Of a DNA stretch of 64,000 bases, positions 46,855-57,321 are shown piece after piece. This DNA is from Mixta tenebrionis (GTDB taxonomy: Bacteria > Pseudomonadota > Gammaproteobacteria > Enterobacterales > Enterobacteriaceae). A model generated the notes under the pieces. The model was given only the letters and a program-made list of their open reading frames with translations, was not told where the DNA came from and ran no database searches. The translations under genes and the position numbers were made by a program. The first letter of the stretch is position 1. Each line of letters starts with the position of its first letter. The stretch is taken from NCBI RefSeq assembly GCF_006517625.1, contig NZ_VHQI01000001.1, positions 254,180 through 318,179 on the forward strand, in the 5' to 3' direction.

Positions 46855-46863
46855 CTGTCGTTG

Positions 46864-46898
46864 CGTTAACGCCCGGTTTATCTCTCCTCCCCTATACT
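46864..46898 (+). promoter_or_regulatory. PhoP box and -10 of phoPQ
   Basis: CGTTAA-N5-GGTTTA (46864-46880) is a PhoP-box direct repeat with 11-bp spacing, one half perfect. TATACT at 46893-46898 starts 12 bp after the box, the spacing usual for PhoP-activated promoters. It supports autoregulation of phoPQ. Confidence 0.7.
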
Positions 46899-46929
46899 CA
46901 GCGCTGAGTTATTTGCAAAGGAAAAGACT

Positions 46930-47598
46930 ATGCGCGTTTTGGTTGTCGAAGATAACGCCCTGCTGCGTCACCATCTTTCCGTACAGCTGCGGGAAATGGG
47001 CCATCAGGTCGACGCAGCGGAAGATGCGAAAGAAGCCGACTATTTTCTCACCGAACACTCCCCCGATATTACCTTAGTCGATCTTGGTCTGCCCGATGAG
47101 GATGGCATGACGCTGATTCGTCGCTGGCGTAGCCAGGAGGTGAAACAGCCGATTCTGGTGCTGACCGCGCGCGAAGGCTGGCAGGCGAAAGTGGAAGCGC
47201 TGGAGGCGGGCGCCGACGATTACGTGACTAAACCCTTCCATATTGAAGAAGTAGTGGCGCGGATGCAGGCGCTGATGCGGCGCAACAGCGGGCTGGCGTC
47301 GCAGATTATTACGCTGCCGCCGTTTCAGATCGATCTCTCACGCCGCGAACTGTCGGTGCATGAGCAGCAGATCAAGCTAACCGCCTTCGAATACACCATT
47401 ATTGAAACGCTGCTGCGCAACGTCGGCAAAGTGGTCAGCAAAGATTCGCTGATGCTCCAGCTCTATCCCGACGCCGAGCTGCGCGAAAGCCATACCATCG
47501 ATGTGTTGATGGGGCGCTTACGTAAAAAAATCCAGGCCGTTTATCCGCAGGAGGTGATCACCACCGTGCGCGGACAAGGCTACCGGTTCGATATTTAA
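46930..47598 (+). CDS. phoP: Response regulator PhoP
   Basis: The 222-aa OmpR-family regulator answers low Mg2+, acid and antimicrobial peptides. The receiver has phosphoacceptor Asp51 ([11 protein letters not shown]) and the conserved Lys in VTKPFH. The winged-helix DNA-binding domain follows from about residue 125. AAGGAAAAG precedes the ATG. phoQ starts 3 bp after the stop. A PhoP box upstream suggests positive autoregulation. Confidence 0.97.
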   Translation: MRVLVVEDNALLRHHLSVQLREMGHQVDAAEDAKEADYFLTEHSPDITLVDLGLPDEDGMTLIRRWRSQEVKQPILVLTAREGWQAKVEALEAGADDYVTKPFHIEEVVARMQALMRRNSGLASQIITLPPFQIDLSRRELSVHEQQIKLTAFEYTIIETLLRNVGKVVSKDSLMLQLYPDAELRESHTIDVLMGRLRKKIQAVYPQEVITTVRGQGYRFDI

Positions 47599-47601
47599 GC
47601 C

Positions 47602-49065
47602 TTGAAGCGTTTTCTGCAAAGCTACCGCCCCTTCTCGCTGCGCGCCCGCTTCCTGCTGGCGACCGCCGCCGTGGTGCTGGTACTCTCTCTCTCCTACGGC
47701 ATGGTGGCGGTGGTCGGCTATATGGTCAGCTTCGACAAAACCACCTATCGCGTTATGCGCGGCGAAAGCAATCTGTTTTATACCCTTGCCCAGTGGCACG
47801 ACAATCGTCTGACCATCGTGCAGCCGGAGCAGATGACGCTGAACTCGCCGACGCTGGTTTTTATCTATGACGAGCGCGGCAGGCTGCTGTGGCAGCAGCG
47901 CGACGTGCCGGAAATTCGCCAGAAAATCAGGGCGGAGTGGCTGAAAAAGCCCGACTTTTACGAAATCGATACCAATAATCAAACCAGTCGCGAGGCGTTG
48001 GGCGACGATGCGGCGGCGCAGAGCAAGCTCAACGACTATGACGATAACGGCGACGGCACCTTTACCCACTCGGTGGCGGTCAACCGCTATGACGCCACCA
48101 CTACGCTGCCGGCGCTGACCGTGGTGGTGGTGGATTCCATCCCGCAGGAACTGCAGCACTCCGACGTGGTCTGGTCATGGTTCAGCTATGTACTGCTGGT
48201 TAACCTGCTGTTGGTCATTCCGCTGCTCTGGCTGGCGGCGCACTGGAGCCTGCGTCCTATCGGCGTGCTGGCGGCGCAAATCCGCGAGCTGGAAAGCAGC
48301 CAGCGCGAGGCGCTTGATGCCAATCCGCCGCAGGAGCTGCGCAGCCTGGCGCGCAACCTAAATCTGCTGCTGGAGAACGAACGCCAGCGCTATACGCGCT
48401 ACCGCACCACGCTTTCCGATCTCACCCACAGCCTGAAAACGCCGCTGGCGGTGCTGCAAAGCACCCTGCGATCGCTGCGCGGCGGCAAAAACCTTTCCAT
48501 CGAGCAGGCGGAACCGATTATGCTGGAGCAGATTAGCCGAATTTCACAGCAGATTGGCTACTATCTGCATCGCGCCAGTATGCAGGCGGATCATAATCCG
48601 CTGAAGCGGGAGCTGCATTCAGTTTCCGCGCTGCTGGACAGCCTCTGCTCGGCGCTCAACAAGGTCTACCAGCGCAAGGGGGTTTCCCTGTCGCTGGATA
48701 TTTCGCCGGAGATCACCTTCGTGGGCGATCAAAACGATTTTATGGAGGTGATGGGCAATGTGCTGGATAACGCCTGCAAATATTGCCTGGAGTTTGTAGA
48801 GATCAGCGCGCAGCAAAGCGACGCCAGCCTGCAACTGATTGTGGAAGATGACGGTCCCGGCATTCCGGAAAGCAAGCGCGAGCTGATCTTTCTGCGCGGC
48901 CAGCGCGCCGATACGCTGCGCCCCGGCCAGGGGCTGGGGCTGGCGGTGGCGCGCGATATCCTTGAGCAGTATGCGGGCGATATCGAAGCCGGCACCAGCC
49001 CGCTTGGCGGCGCGCGCATGAAAGTTATTTTCCAGCGTCAGGAAGTGGAACATAACCTTGAGTAG
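47602..49065 (+). CDS. phoQ: Sensor histidine kinase PhoQ
   Basis: The 487-aa inner-membrane kinase has TM1 at about 16-40, a periplasmic PAS-like sensor to about 190, TM2 at about 192-214, HAMP, DHp and ATPase domains. The phosphoacceptor His276 is in [14 protein letters not shown]. The acidic cluster (NDYDDNGDG near 145) corresponds to the cation- and peptide-sensing patch of E. coli PhoQ. The N-box is [13 protein letters not shown]. The start is a TTG 3 bp after phoP, without its own strong ribosome site, so it is probably translationally coupled. Confidence 0.96.
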   Translation: MKRFLQSYRPFSLRARFLLATAAVVLVLSLSYGMVAVVGYMVSFDKTTYRVMRGESNLFYTLAQWHDNRLTIVQPEQMTLNSPTLVFIYDERGRLLWQQRDVPEIRQKIRAEWLKKPDFYEIDTNNQTSREALGDDAAAQSKLNDYDDNGDGTFTHSVAVNRYDATTTLPALTVVVVDSIPQELQHSDVVWSWFSYVLLVNLLLVIPLLWLAAHWSLRPIGVLAAQIRELESSQREALDANPPQELRSLARNLNLLLENERQRYTRYRTTLSDLTHSLKTPLAVLQSTLRSLRGGKNLSIEQAEPIMLEQISRISQQIGYYLHRASMQADHNPLKRELHSVSALLDSLCSALNKVYQRKGVSLSLDISPEITFVGDQNDFMEVMGNVLDNACKYCLEFVEISAQQSDASLQLIVEDDGPGIPESKRELIFLRGQRADTLRPGQGLGLAVARDILEQYAGDIEAGTSPLGGARMKVIFQRQEVEHNLE

Positions 49066-49121
49066 AACCGCACCGCCGCTGTTATACTTGCTGCAACCTA
49101 TAGCCTGAACCGGATAACCTT

Positions 49122-50246
49122 ATGGATTATCAGCTCGATCTTAACTGGAATGATTTTTTGCAAACCTACTGGCAAAAACGTCCGGTAATTCTCAAACGCG
49201 GCTTTAAAAACTTTATCGATCCTATCTCGCCCGATGAGCTGGCGGGGCTGGCGATGGAAAACGAGGTGGACAGTCGTCTGGTCAGCCAGCAGGAGGGCAA
49301 ATGGCAGGTGAGCCACGGCCCGTTTGAAAGCTACGATCATCTCGGCGAGCATAACTGGTCGCTGCTGGTGCAGGCGGTGGATCACTGGCACGAGCCTGCC
49401 GCTAAGCTGATGCGCCCGTTTCGCTTTCTGCCCGACTGGCGCGTTGACGATCTGATGATCTCCTTCTCGGTGCCCGGCGGCGGCGTCGGCCCGCATCTCG
49501 ATCAGTATGACGTGTTTATTATTCAGGGCACCGGCCGCCGCCGCTGGCGCGTTGGCGAAAAGGTGGCGCTGAAGCAGCACTGCCCGCATCCCGATCTGCT
49601 GCAGGTCGAGCCGTTTGACGCCATTATCGATGAAGAGATGGAGCCGGGCGATATCCTCTATATTCCGCCGGGCTTTCCGCACGAAGGCTACTCGCTGGAA
49701 AACGCCCTTAACTATTCGGTCGGTTTCCGCGCCCCCAGCGGACGTGAGTTAATCAGCGGCTTCGCCGATTTTGTGCTGGCGCGCGAACTGGGCAGCCGCC
49801 GCTACAGCGATCCGGATATTGCCGCGCGCGCCTGTCCGGCCGATATCCTGCCGCAGGAGATCGACGGTATTCGCCAGCTGATGCTGGAAGTGATCGAGCA
49901 GCCGGAGCAGTTCCGCCAGTGGTTCGGCGAGTTTATCTCACAGTCGCGCCATGAACTGGATATTGCGCCGCCGGAACCGCCCTATCAGCCTGACGAAATT
50001 TATGATGCGCTTCAGCAGGGCGATCGGCTGGCACGCCTCGGCGGTCTGCGCGTGCTGAAAATCGCTGATGCGGTATTTATCAACGGCGAGCAGCTGGAAT
50101 CAGCCCATCCCGCCGCGCTGGAAGCGCTGGCCGATAAGCAGACGCTGGGCCTGAACGACTTTGCCGACGCGCTTGACGATCCCGCCTTCCTTGCCCAGCT
50201 GGCGGGGCTGGTAAACAGCGGTTACTGGTTCTTCAACGAAGCATAA
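49122..50246 (+). CDS. roxA: Ribosomal protein L16 arginine 3-hydroxylase RoxA
   Basis: The 374-aa JmjC-type Fe(II)/2-oxoglutarate oxygenase (YcfD) hydroxylates Arg81 of ribosomal protein L16. The metal triad begins with His125-x-Asp127 (GPHLDQYD), and the distal His is in GFPHEGYS. The C-terminal winged-helix dimerisation region is present. It follows phoPQ as in E. coli and is convergent with pepT. Confidence 0.95.
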   Translation: MDYQLDLNWNDFLQTYWQKRPVILKRGFKNFIDPISPDELAGLAMENEVDSRLVSQQEGKWQVSHGPFESYDHLGEHNWSLLVQAVDHWHEPAAKLMRPFRFLPDWRVDDLMISFSVPGGGVGPHLDQYDVFIIQGTGRRRWRVGEKVALKQHCPHPDLLQVEPFDAIIDEEMEPGDILYIPPGFPHEGYSLENALNYSVGFRAPSGRELISGFADFVLARELGSRRYSDPDIAARACPADILPQEIDGIRQLMLEVIEQPEQFRQWFGEFISQSRHELDIAPPEPPYQPDEIYDALQQGDRLARLGGLRVLKIADAVFINGEQLESAHPAALEALADKQTLGLNDFADALDDPAFLAQLAGLVNSGYWFFNEA

Positions 50247-50252
50247 TTCCGT

Positions 50253-50277
50253 GGCGGCTGGCGCGCAGCCAGCCGCC
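50253..50277. terminator. Terminator between roxA and pepT
   Basis: GGCGGCTGG and CCAGCCGCC pair over 9 bp with a 7-nt loop. TATTTTTT follows 7 nt later on the plus strand. Confidence 0.6.
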
Positions 50278-50283
50278 GGGACG

Positions 50284-51510
50284 CTATTTTTTCTCCGCCG
50301 CCAGCCTGGCGATGCCGACCAGCACCTCTACCGTTTTCTCCATAATATTCAACGAAGCAAACTCATGCTTGCCGTGATAGTTATAGCCGCCGGTAAAGAT
50401 ATTCGGGCAGGGCAGCCCTTTAAAGGAGAGCCATGCGCCATCGGTGCCGCCGCGAATCGGCTTCACGTCCGGCTCCACGCCGCAGCTCCGCATCGCCTGT
50501 AGCGCCAGCTCGATACTGTGCGGATGCGCCTCGACGATCTCGCGCATATTGTAATAGCTGTCTTCGATAGTGACGTCGATATAGCAGTCAGGATTCAGCC
50601 CCTTGCCTACCCGTCGGGCGATATCGATCAGCTTCTGCTTACGCGCTTCAAAGCTGTCGCGATCGAAATCGCGCACGATATAGCTTAGCTCGGCGCGTTC
50701 CACAGAGCCTTTAATGTTGTTCAGATGGTAAAAACCTTCATAGCCGCTGGTAAACTGCGGTTTTTCGGTAGCGGGAATTTCGGCGTGGAAGCGCATCGCC
50801 AGATCCAGCGCGTTGACCATCACGCCCTTTGCGGTGCCGGGATGCACATTATTGCCGACAATTTTCACCGTTACCGAGGCGGCGTTAAAGTTCTCAAACT
50901 GAAACTCGCCGAGGCCGCTGCCGTCAACGGTATAGGCCCACTCGGCGCCGAACGCCTCAACGTCGAAATGTTCCGTGCCGCGCCCCACCTCTTCATCCGG
51001 CGTGAAGGCCACGCGGATTTTTCCGTGCGGAATATCGCCCTGCGCCAGCCGCGCCAGCGCGGTCATAATTTCCGCCACGCCCGCTTTATCATCGGCGCCG
51101 AGCAGCGTTTTACCATCGGTAGTGATTAACGTATGGCCGGTAAGCTGATGCAGCACCGGGAACATCACCGGCGACAGAATCTCTTCGCCAATGCCGAGCG
51201 CAATATCGCCGCCGCGATAATTTTCCACAATCTGCGGGCTTACGTGCTTACCGCTGAAATCAGGCGAGGTATCGATATGGGAGATAAAACCGATTACCGG
51301 CGCCTGACGATCGATATTAGCGGGCAGCGTCGCCATTACGCAGCAGTGCTCGCTAAGCGTCACCTCCTCAAGGCCCAGCGCAATCAGCTCGTCATACAGC
51401 ACCCGCGCCAGCTGCCACTGCCCATCCGTGCTGGGAACCTGCCGTGCATGCGGGCGTGACTGGGTATCAAATGAAACATAGTGTAAAAACCGGTCCAGTA
51501 GCGTTGTCAT
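50284..51510 (-). CDS. pepT: Peptidase T (tripeptidase)
   Basis: The 408-aa M20B zinc aminopeptidase removes N-terminal residues from tripeptides. The dinuclear site includes [11 protein letters not shown] (His and Asp), LLGADDKAG and [11 protein letters not shown] dimerisation lid lies in the middle and KPIRGGTDG near the C-terminus. AGAAAGATG surrounds the start. It is divergent from potA, as in E. coli, where pepT is FNR-regulated; no FNR box was identified here. Confidence 0.96.
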   Translation of the reverse strand: MTTLLDRFLHYVSFDTQSRPHARQVPSTDGQWQLARVLYDELIALGLEEVTLSEHCCVMATLPANIDRQAPVIGFISHIDTSPDFSGKHVSPQIVENYRGGDIALGIGEEILSPVMFPVLHQLTGHTLITTDGKTLLGADDKAGVAEIMTALARLAQGDIPHGKIRVAFTPDEEVGRGTEHFDVEAFGAEWAYTVDGSGLGEFQFENFNAASVTVKIVGNNVHPGTAKGVMVNALDLAMRFHAEIPATEKPQFTSGYEGFYHLNNIKGSVERAELSYIVRDFDRDSFEARKQKLIDIARRVGKGLNPDCYIDVTIEDSYYNMREIVEAHPHSIELALQAMRSCGVEPDVKPIRGGTDGAWLSFKGLPCPNIFTGGYNYHGKHEFASLNIMEKTVEVLVGIARLAAEKK

Positions 51511-51779
51511 CTTTCTTCTCTCTTAATGGCCGTGAGCTATTATGGGAAGCCTGCTCCATCAACATATTGCGTCAGGTCATACTGTTAAAGCGTAGTGTGC
51601 AAAAAGACATATCGCGTTTTTTCACCTTAAATAGCGCTTATTGGTCCGCGAGCATGGAAATAACGCCGTTTTCAGGTATCATCGCGCCCCTGACTCTGTG
51701 GCGGGTCGACCGTAGCGACCACGCTTTACGCACATACAGGCAGCCCTGTCTGCCGATAACTTCGGGCTGAGTGACTAAA

Positions 51780-52895
51780 ATGACGCAAACACGCGCGCAA
51801 ACGGCGCTGGTTACGCTTTCTGGCATCAGTAAAGCTTTTGACGGCAAAGAAATTATTGCCGACTTTAACCTGACCATACACCACGGCGAGTTTATTACCC
51901 TGCTTGGCCCCTCCGGCTGCGGCAAAACCACCATTCTGCGCCTGATTGCCGGCCTGGAAGAGACCGACAGCGGCGAGATCGTACTTGATGGCGAAACCAT
52001 CACCGCCACGCCGGCAGAGCACCGCCACGTCAATACGGTATTTCAGAGCTACGCGCTGTTCCCGCATATGTCGGTGTTTGAAAACGTCGCCTTCGGTCTG
52101 CGCATGCAGAAAACCCCGGCGGCGGAAATTGCAGCGCGCGTCAACGAGGCGCTGGCGATGGTACAGCTCGACAGCTTTGCCGATCGTCGCCCGCACCAGC
52201 TCAGCGGCGGGCAGCAGCAGCGCGTCGCCATCGCGCGCGCGGTGGTCAACCGGCCGAAGGTGCTGCTGCTGGATGAATCGCTTTCGGCGCTGGACTACAA
52301 GCTGCGCAAGCAGATGCAGAACGAACTGAAGGCGCTGCAGCGCAAACTGGGCATTACCTTCATTTTTGTCACCCACGATCAGGAAGAGGCGCTCAGCATG
52401 TCCGATCGCATCGTGGTGCTGCGCGAAGGGCGCATCGAGCAGGACGGCTCGCCGCGTGAAATTTATGAAGAGCCCGCCAATCTGTTTGTGGCACGCTTTA
52501 TCGGCGAAATCAACGTTTTTGACGCCGAGGTGATTGCGCCGCTGGCGGATCGGCGCGTACGCGCCAGGGTGGAAGGCCGCGAATGCGATATCCTGGTGCC
52601 TTTCCCGGTAACGCCCGGCCAGCGCCTGCACGTGCTGCTGCGCCCGGAAGATCTGCGCGTAGAGGAGATCCACGACGGCGAAGGCGCCGAAGGTCTGGTG
52701 GGCTTCGTACGCGAGCGCAACTATAAAGGCATGACGCTGGAATCCACCGTCGAGCTGGAAAACGGCAAACTGGTTACCGTCAGCGAATTCTTTAACGAGG
52801 ACGATCCTGATTTCGATCACTCGCTGGATCAAAAAATGGCGATTACCTGGGTAGAAAGCTGGGAGGTGGTGCTGCCTGATGAAAATAATGCGTAA
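51780..52895 (+). CDS. potA: Spermidine/putrescine ABC transporter ATPase PotA
   Basis: The 371-aa ATPase energises polyamine import. Walker A is GPSGCGKTT near residue 47, the signature [14 protein letters not shown], Walker [13 protein letters not shown] and the switch His in [11 protein letters not shown]-terminal TOBE/regulatory domain follows. The ATG at 51780 is preferred; a GTG at 51771 is possible. potB overlaps its end by 17 bp. Confidence 0.96.
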   Translation: MTQTRAQTALVTLSGISKAFDGKEIIADFNLTIHHGEFITLLGPSGCGKTTILRLIAGLEETDSGEIVLDGETITATPAEHRHVNTVFQSYALFPHMSVFENVAFGLRMQKTPAAEIAARVNEALAMVQLDSFADRRPHQLSGGQQQRVAIARAVVNRPKVLLLDESLSALDYKLRKQMQNELKALQRKLGITFIFVTHDQEEALSMSDRIVVLREGRIEQDGSPREIYEEPANLFVARFIGEINVFDAEVIAPLADRRVRARVEGRECDILVPFPVTPGQRLHVLLRPEDLRVEEIHDGEGAEGLVGFVRERNYKGMTLESTVELENGKLVTVSEFFNEDDPDFDHSLDQKMAITWVESWEVVLPDENNA

Positions 52896-53745
52896 CCGTT
52901 TTCAGAAAACGATCATCACTCTGATCGTCGGCTGGCTGCTGCTGTTTGTGTTCCTGCCAAATCTGATGATTATCGTCACCAGCTTTCTGACGCGTGATGA
53001 CGCTAATTTTGTCCGGCTGGCGCTGACCTTTGATAATTATACCCGGCTGCTCGATCCGCTGTATGGCGCGGTGCTGCTGCATTCGCTCAATATGGCGCTG
53101 ATCGCCACGCTCTGCTGCCTGCTGCTCGGCTACCCTTTCGCCTGGTGCCTGACCAAACTGCCGCCGCGCGTACGTCCGGTAATGTTGTTTTTGCTGATTG
53201 TTCCCTTCTGGACCAACTCGCTGATCCGCATCTACGGCCTGAAGATTTTTCTCAGCACGCGCGGCTGGCTGAATGAGTTTCTGCTGTGGCTGGGAGTCAT
53301 CGACAAGCCCTTCCGCATTATGTATACCTCGGAAGCGGTGGTGTTGGGCCTGGTTTATATCCTGCTGCCCTTTATGGTAATGCCGCTCTATTCCAGTCTG
53401 GAAAAGCTGGATAAGTCCTGTCTGGAAGCGGCGCGCGATCTTGGCGCCAGCAAGCTGCAAACCTTCTGGCGCATTATCCTGCCGCTTACCATGCCGGGCA
53501 TTGTGGCGGGCTGCCTGCTGGTGCTGCTGCCCGCTATGGGGCTGTTTTTCGTCGCCGATTTAATGGGCGGCGCGAAAAACCTGCTGATCGGCAACGTCAT
53601 TAAGAGCCAGTTCCTGAATATCCGCGACTGGCCGTTCGGCGCCGCCACCAGCATTGTGTTAACGCTGGTAATGGGGCTGATGCTGTTGTTCTACTGGCGC
53701 GCGGCGCGCCTGCTGAACAAGAAAGTCGCCGAACTGGATAACTGA
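52879..53745 (+). CDS. potB: Spermidine/putrescine ABC transporter permease PotB
   Basis: This 288-aa inner-membrane permease has six segments. The EAA loop that docks on PotA is [20 protein letters not shown]. It matches E. coli PotB closely ([28 protein letters not shown]). It overlaps potA. Unlike in E. coli, potC does not follow directly: a terminator-like hairpin, AT-rich DNA and mig-14 intervene (1.7 kb). Confidence 0.95.
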   Translation: MKIMRNRFQKTIITLIVGWLLLFVFLPNLMIIVTSFLTRDDANFVRLALTFDNYTRLLDPLYGAVLLHSLNMALIATLCCLLLGYPFAWCLTKLPPRVRPVMLFLLIVPFWTNSLIRIYGLKIFLSTRGWLNEFLLWLGVIDKPFRIMYTSEAVVLGLVYILLPFMVMPLYSSLEKLDKSCLEAARDLGASKLQTFWRIILPLTMPGIVAGCLLVLLPAMGLFFVADLMGGAKNLLIGNVIKSQFLNIRDWPFGAATSIVLTLVMGLMLLFYWRAARLLNKKVAELDN

Positions 53746-53761
53746 GCGTAACTGCCGCTTT

Positions 53762-53798
53762 CCCCATACAGCCCTGCCGGCCGTATGGGGATAGTTTT
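53762..53798 (+). terminator. Terminator-like hairpin after potB
   Basis: CCCCATAC and GTATGGGG pair over 8 bp (loop 13 nt, itself GC-rich), followed by ATAGTTTT. It lies 16 bp after the potB stop. Confidence 0.6.
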
Positions 53799-54141
53799 AC
53801 TCCTCCTGCATAACCTCAGCTTTTTCAGCGCCGGCCGCGCTCCTCTTTCCGGCTAATAAAACTCATCGCCTGTTTATCTTTTTTAGTGAAAAAAGGTATT
53901 ATTCGTCTACAGCAGGAAATTTCTTTGTTTCGATCTGCACCAGATATTAAAGGAACCGTTATTATATCCGGCGTTTTTTCAACGAAAAATTAAATGGTTA
54001 ATGCGCCATTTTATTTTTGTTAACACGCACGTTAATTATTACGCCATGCGACAAATTAATAAATTTTTATCTACGTCAGCATTAAAATCCGCAACGATTT
54101 TAATAGCGAATCCTGTTTATTATTTACAACATAAAAATAAA

Positions 54142-54158
54142 TTAACCTTTAATTAACC
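54142..54158 (-). promoter_or_regulatory. PhoP-box-like direct repeat upstream of mig-14
   Basis: On the minus strand GGTTAA-N5-GGTTAA, with 11-bp spacing, differs by one base per half from GGTTTA. It is 73 bp before the mig-14 start. PhoP boxes can work in either orientation. In AT-rich DNA chance matches are possible. Confidence 0.4.
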
Positions 54159-54231
54159 AGCCGCGTTTTCTGGCCGACGGTGGATTGTTGCCTCTGCCGG
54201 ATAGCGTAGGTATTGATGCAACGGGGAAAAG

Positions 54232-55143
54232 ATGAGTCAATTAACGGCGAAGCTGTCAGGATGGGAAGAAGCGACGGCGGCGGACTATCGGCACGCTTAT
54301 TTACGCTACGGCGGTAATTTCTCCACGCATCCCGATGTACTTGCCATTCAGAATCAGCTGCTGAAGGTGAACTCGCGTTACTTTGTCAGGGCTAACGGGC
54401 AGGGAGAGATTAAAGGCGCGCTTTGCGTATGGAATAATCAGCTTATCGCCAACGATTACGCCAGCGAAAATATCACCAGCGCCGCCTGCCTGCCGATTGC
54501 CAAAGATGAGCTTATTCTGCCGCTGGCTCCGCAGGAGAAGATTTTTCTGCCGTTTAACAGTAAAATTCTTTCCTGCTGTCACCGGCAACAGGCGATAAAT
54601 AGTACCTACCGCTTTAATGCCAGGCGTTCTCTCTGCCTGGCAAAAGGCGTGGCGCAATTTTCCGCCAAAACCCGGCAGACGAGAAAAAAAGAGCTGCGCA
54701 AATTTTTACAGCAGGGCGGCGAAATTTTACCGATCCAGCAATTCAGCGCTGACGATATTTTGACAATTTACGCTGAGCTGTTTTTTAAACGACGTAATCA
54801 AAAGATTGAAAAATCGGCGGCGCAGCGTGAATTCCTGCAGCAAATTAAACCGCATATTTTTGGCGATATTTTGTTTTTTAACGGCAGCCCCTGCGCGATC
54901 CAGCTTATTATGAAAGCGGAAAGCGCGCGGCATATCACTTACGACTATATTAATATCGGGCTGGATCCGGCGCTCTCCGCGCTGTCGCCGGGCACCATTA
55001 TCACCTGGCTGAACGTACAGCAGGCCGACAGCGAGTGCCAAAGCAAGGGTAAAGCGATGCGTTTCTCCTTCGGCAGGCCAACGGTGGAATATAAAAACCG
55101 CTGGTGCTATCAGCAGCCGGTTGGGCGAATCGTTACGCTTTAG
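54232..55143 (+). CDS. mig-14: Mig-14 family protein (antimicrobial-peptide resistance)
   Basis: This 303-aa homologue of Salmonella Mig-14 has the GNAT-like fold. YLRYGGNFSTHPDVL near the N-terminus, KGALCVWNNQLIANDYASEN, RFNARRSLCLAKGVAQFSA and AELFFKRRNQK are family-type blocks. In Salmonella Mig-14 is PhoP-regulated, associates with the inner membrane and is needed for resistance to polymyxin and cathelicidins. It lies between potB and potC, with unrelated AT-rich DNA upstream, so it is an insertion in the polyamine operon. Same strand as pot. A palindrome covers its stop codon. Confidence 0.85.
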   Translation: MSQLTAKLSGWEEATAADYRHAYLRYGGNFSTHPDVLAIQNQLLKVNSRYFVRANGQGEIKGALCVWNNQLIANDYASENITSAACLPIAKDELILPLAPQEKIFLPFNSKILSCCHRQQAINSTYRFNARRSLCLAKGVAQFSAKTRQTRKKELRKFLQQGGEILPIQQFSADDILTIYAELFFKRRNQKIEKSAAQREFLQQIKPHIFGDILFFNGSPCAIQLIMKAESARHITYDYINIGLDPALSALSPGTIITWLNVQQADSECQSKGKAMRFSFGRPTVEYKNRWCYQQPVGRIVTL

Positions 55144-55165
55144 CGCTAAAGCCTCGGTTTTCGCG
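55137..55165 (+). terminator. Palindrome at mig-14 stop, weak terminator
   Basis: GCTTTAGCGCTAAAGC is a perfect 16-bp palindrome over the stop codon. TTTT follows 6-8 nt later. Weak but correctly placed. Confidence 0.35.
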
Positions 55166-55455
55166 CCGCAGCGGCCGCCACGCCAGCGCCTTCTCCACGT
55201 CCGGCATCCAGCCTGGCCGGCGGGCGAAAAGCGCGCGCCGCCGGTGGCGATAGCTGCCGCGCCGTCAGGTTTAACCGCCAGTAAAATCGTTATATGCGGT
55301 AAAATGATGTAGAATGCGCGCCTTTGAAAGGCGGATCGCCGTCCGGACTCCGTTGAGTCGATAACTTTGATGCGGTTTTAGTCATAAAACAATGGGTTGC
55401 ATCGCTAATTTTTTAAGCTGACCAAGGGTTCGCATAAGAAAGTGGAGCTGGAAGA
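55144..55455. other. Intergenic region upstream of potC
   Basis: A 312-bp spacer that returns to higher GC. A TAGAAT near 55311 could be a -10 for potCD, but no -35 is convincing. No gene. Confidence 0.4.
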
Positions 55456-56226
55456 ATGGGTAAAACCTTACGCAGCGGCTTTATGTTCCTCATTTACGCC
55501 TGGCTGTATATTCCGATCGTTATTTTGATCGTCAACTCCTTTAACGCTTCGCGTTTCGGCATCAACTGGCAGGGATTCAGCACCCAGTGGTATGCGCTGC
55601 TGATAAACAACGACAGCCTGATTGAGGCGGCAAAACATTCACTGGCGATGGGCGTACTCTCCGCCAGCTTTGCGACGCTCATCGGCGCGCTGACGGCGGT
55701 GGCGCTCTACCGCTATCGCTTCCGCGGCAAGCCGTTCGTCAGCGGCATGCTGTTTGTGGTGATGATGTCGCCCGATATCGTGATGGCGATTTCGCTGCTG
55801 GTACTGTTTATGCTGCTCGGCATCTCGCTGGGCTTCTGGTCGCTGCTGGTATCGCATATTACCTTCTGTCTGCCGTTCGTGGTAATTACCGTTTACTCGC
55901 GCCTGAAGGGGTTCGATGTACGCATGCTGGAGGCGGCGCGCGATCTCGGCGCCAGCGAGATCACCATCCTGCGTAAAATTATTCTGCCGCTGGCGATGCC
56001 GGCGGTGGCGGCAGGCTGGCTGCTGAGCTTTACCCTGTCGATGGATGATGTGGTGGTTTCCTCCTTCGTCACCGGGCCGGGCTTCGAAATTCTGCCGCTG
56101 AAGATCTATTCGATGGTAAAAGTAGGCGTCTCGCCGGAGGTTAACGCGCTGGCGACGATTCTGATGGTGCTGTCGCTGCTGCTGGTGGCCGGTAGCCAGC
56201 TGCTGCTGCGTGACAAAACAAAATAG
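55456..56226 (+). CDS. potC: Spermidine/putrescine ABC transporter permease PotC
   Basis: This 256-aa permease has six membrane segments and the EAA loop [20 protein letters not shown]. It pairs with PotB in the PotA2BCD importer. GGAG lies 8 nt upstream. Separation from potAB by mig-14 means it needs its own promoter or read-through. potD follows after 11 bp. Confidence 0.95.
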   Translation: MGKTLRSGFMFLIYAWLYIPIVILIVNSFNASRFGINWQGFSTQWYALLINNDSLIEAAKHSLAMGVLSASFATLIGALTAVALYRYRFRGKPFVSGMLFVVMMSPDIVMAISLLVLFMLLGISLGFWSLLVSHITFCLPFVVITVYSRLKGFDVRMLEAARDLGASEITILRKIILPLAMPAVAAGWLLSFTLSMDDVVVSSFVTGPGFEILPLKIYSMVKVGVSPEVNALATILMVLSLLLVAGSQLLLRDKTK

Positions 56227-56237
56227 AGGAAAGGTTA

Positions 56238-57284
56238 ATGAAGAAATGGGGTTACTGGCTGGCGGCTGGGGCGCTGGCGTTGGGCTTACAGAGCGCGCAG
56301 GCTGCCGATGACGGCAAAACGCTTTATTTCTACAACTGGACTGAATATGTGCCGCCGGGACTGCTGGAGCAGTTTACTAAAGAGACCGGCATCAAGGTGA
56401 TCTACTCCACCTATGAATCAAATGAAAGCATGTACGCCAAGCTGAAAACCTACAAGGACGGCGCGTACGATCTGGTGGTGCCTTCCACCTATTTCGTGGC
56501 GAAAATGCGCAACGAAGGTATGATTCAACCAATTGACAAGAGCAAGCTGTCGAACTTCAGCAACCTCGATCCTGAGCTGCTGAACAAGCCGTTCGATCCC
56601 AATAACGATTACTCGATCCCCTATATCTGGGGCGCTACCGCCATTGGAGTGAACAGCGATGTTATCGATGCGCAGAGCATCACCAGCTGGGCGGATCTGT
56701 GGAAGCCGGAATATAAACAGAGCCTGCTGCTGACCGACGACGCGCGCGAAGTGTTCCAGATGGCGCTGCGCAAGCTTGGCTACTCCGGCAACACCCGCGA
56801 CGCCAAAGAGATTAACGCCGCCTACGACGAGCTGAAAAAGCTGATGCCGAACGTGCTGGCGTTTAACTCCGACAACCCCGGCAACCCCTATATGGAAGGC
56901 GAAGTCAACCTCGGTATGATCTGGAACGGCTCGGCATATGTCGCGCGTCAGGCCGGAACGCCGCTGGAGATCGTCTGGCCGAAAGAGGGCGGCATTTTCT
57001 GGATGGACAGCCTGGCGATTCCCGCCAATGCGAAAAACAAAGAGGGCGCGCTGAAGCTGATTAACTTCCTGCTGCGTCCGGAAGTGGCGGCGCAGGTGGC
57101 GGAAACTATCGGCTACCCAACGCCGAACCTGGCGGCGAGAAAGCTGCTGCCGCCGGCGGTGGCTAACGATCCGTCGCTCTACCCTTCCGATGCGGTGATT
57201 AAAAACGGCGAATGGCAGGATGACGTCGGCGACGCCAGCGTACAGTATGAGATGCTGTTCCAGAAGTTGAAGGCGGGACGCTAA
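56238..57284 (+). CDS. potD: Spermidine/putrescine-binding periplasmic protein PotD
   Basis: This 348-aa periplasmic binding protein has a Sec signal ending AQA near residue 22. The mature protein begins ADDGKTLYFYNWTEYVPPG. Polyamine-site residues are in NWTEY and IPYIWGATAIG, and in IWNGSAYVA. It delivers spermidine to PotBC. AGGAAAGG precedes the ATG. A GC hairpin follows the stop. Confidence 0.96.
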   Translation: MKKWGYWLAAGALALGLQSAQAADDGKTLYFYNWTEYVPPGLLEQFTKETGIKVIYSTYESNESMYAKLKTYKDGAYDLVVPSTYFVAKMRNEGMIQPIDKSKLSNFSNLDPELLNKPFDPNNDYSIPYIWGATAIGVNSDVIDAQSITSWADLWKPEYKQSLLLTDDAREVFQMALRKLGYSGNTRDAKEINAAYDELKKLMPNVLAFNSDNPGNPYMEGEVNLGMIWNGSAYVARQAGTPLEIVWPKEGGIFWMDSLAIPANAKNKEGALKLINFLLRPEVAAQVAETIGYPTPNLAARKLLPPAVANDPSLYPSDAVIKNGEWQDDVGDASVQYEMLFQKLKAGR

Positions 57285-57321
57285 GGCGAAACGTCCTTCC
57301 CCCCAGCAAGCCCCCTCGCAG

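Larger units (their letters stand above)
53746..54231. other. AT-rich insertion DNA between potB and mig-14
   Basis: About 490 bp: first a terminator-like hairpin, then strongly AT-rich sequence with no gene, then a direct repeat resembling a PhoP box at 54142-54158. The composition differs clearly from the GC-rich pot genes. Confidence 0.6.

Noticed and set aside
53746-54231. Insertion sequence as the cause of the potB-potC split
   Set aside because: No transposase, terminal inverted repeats or target duplications could be recognised.
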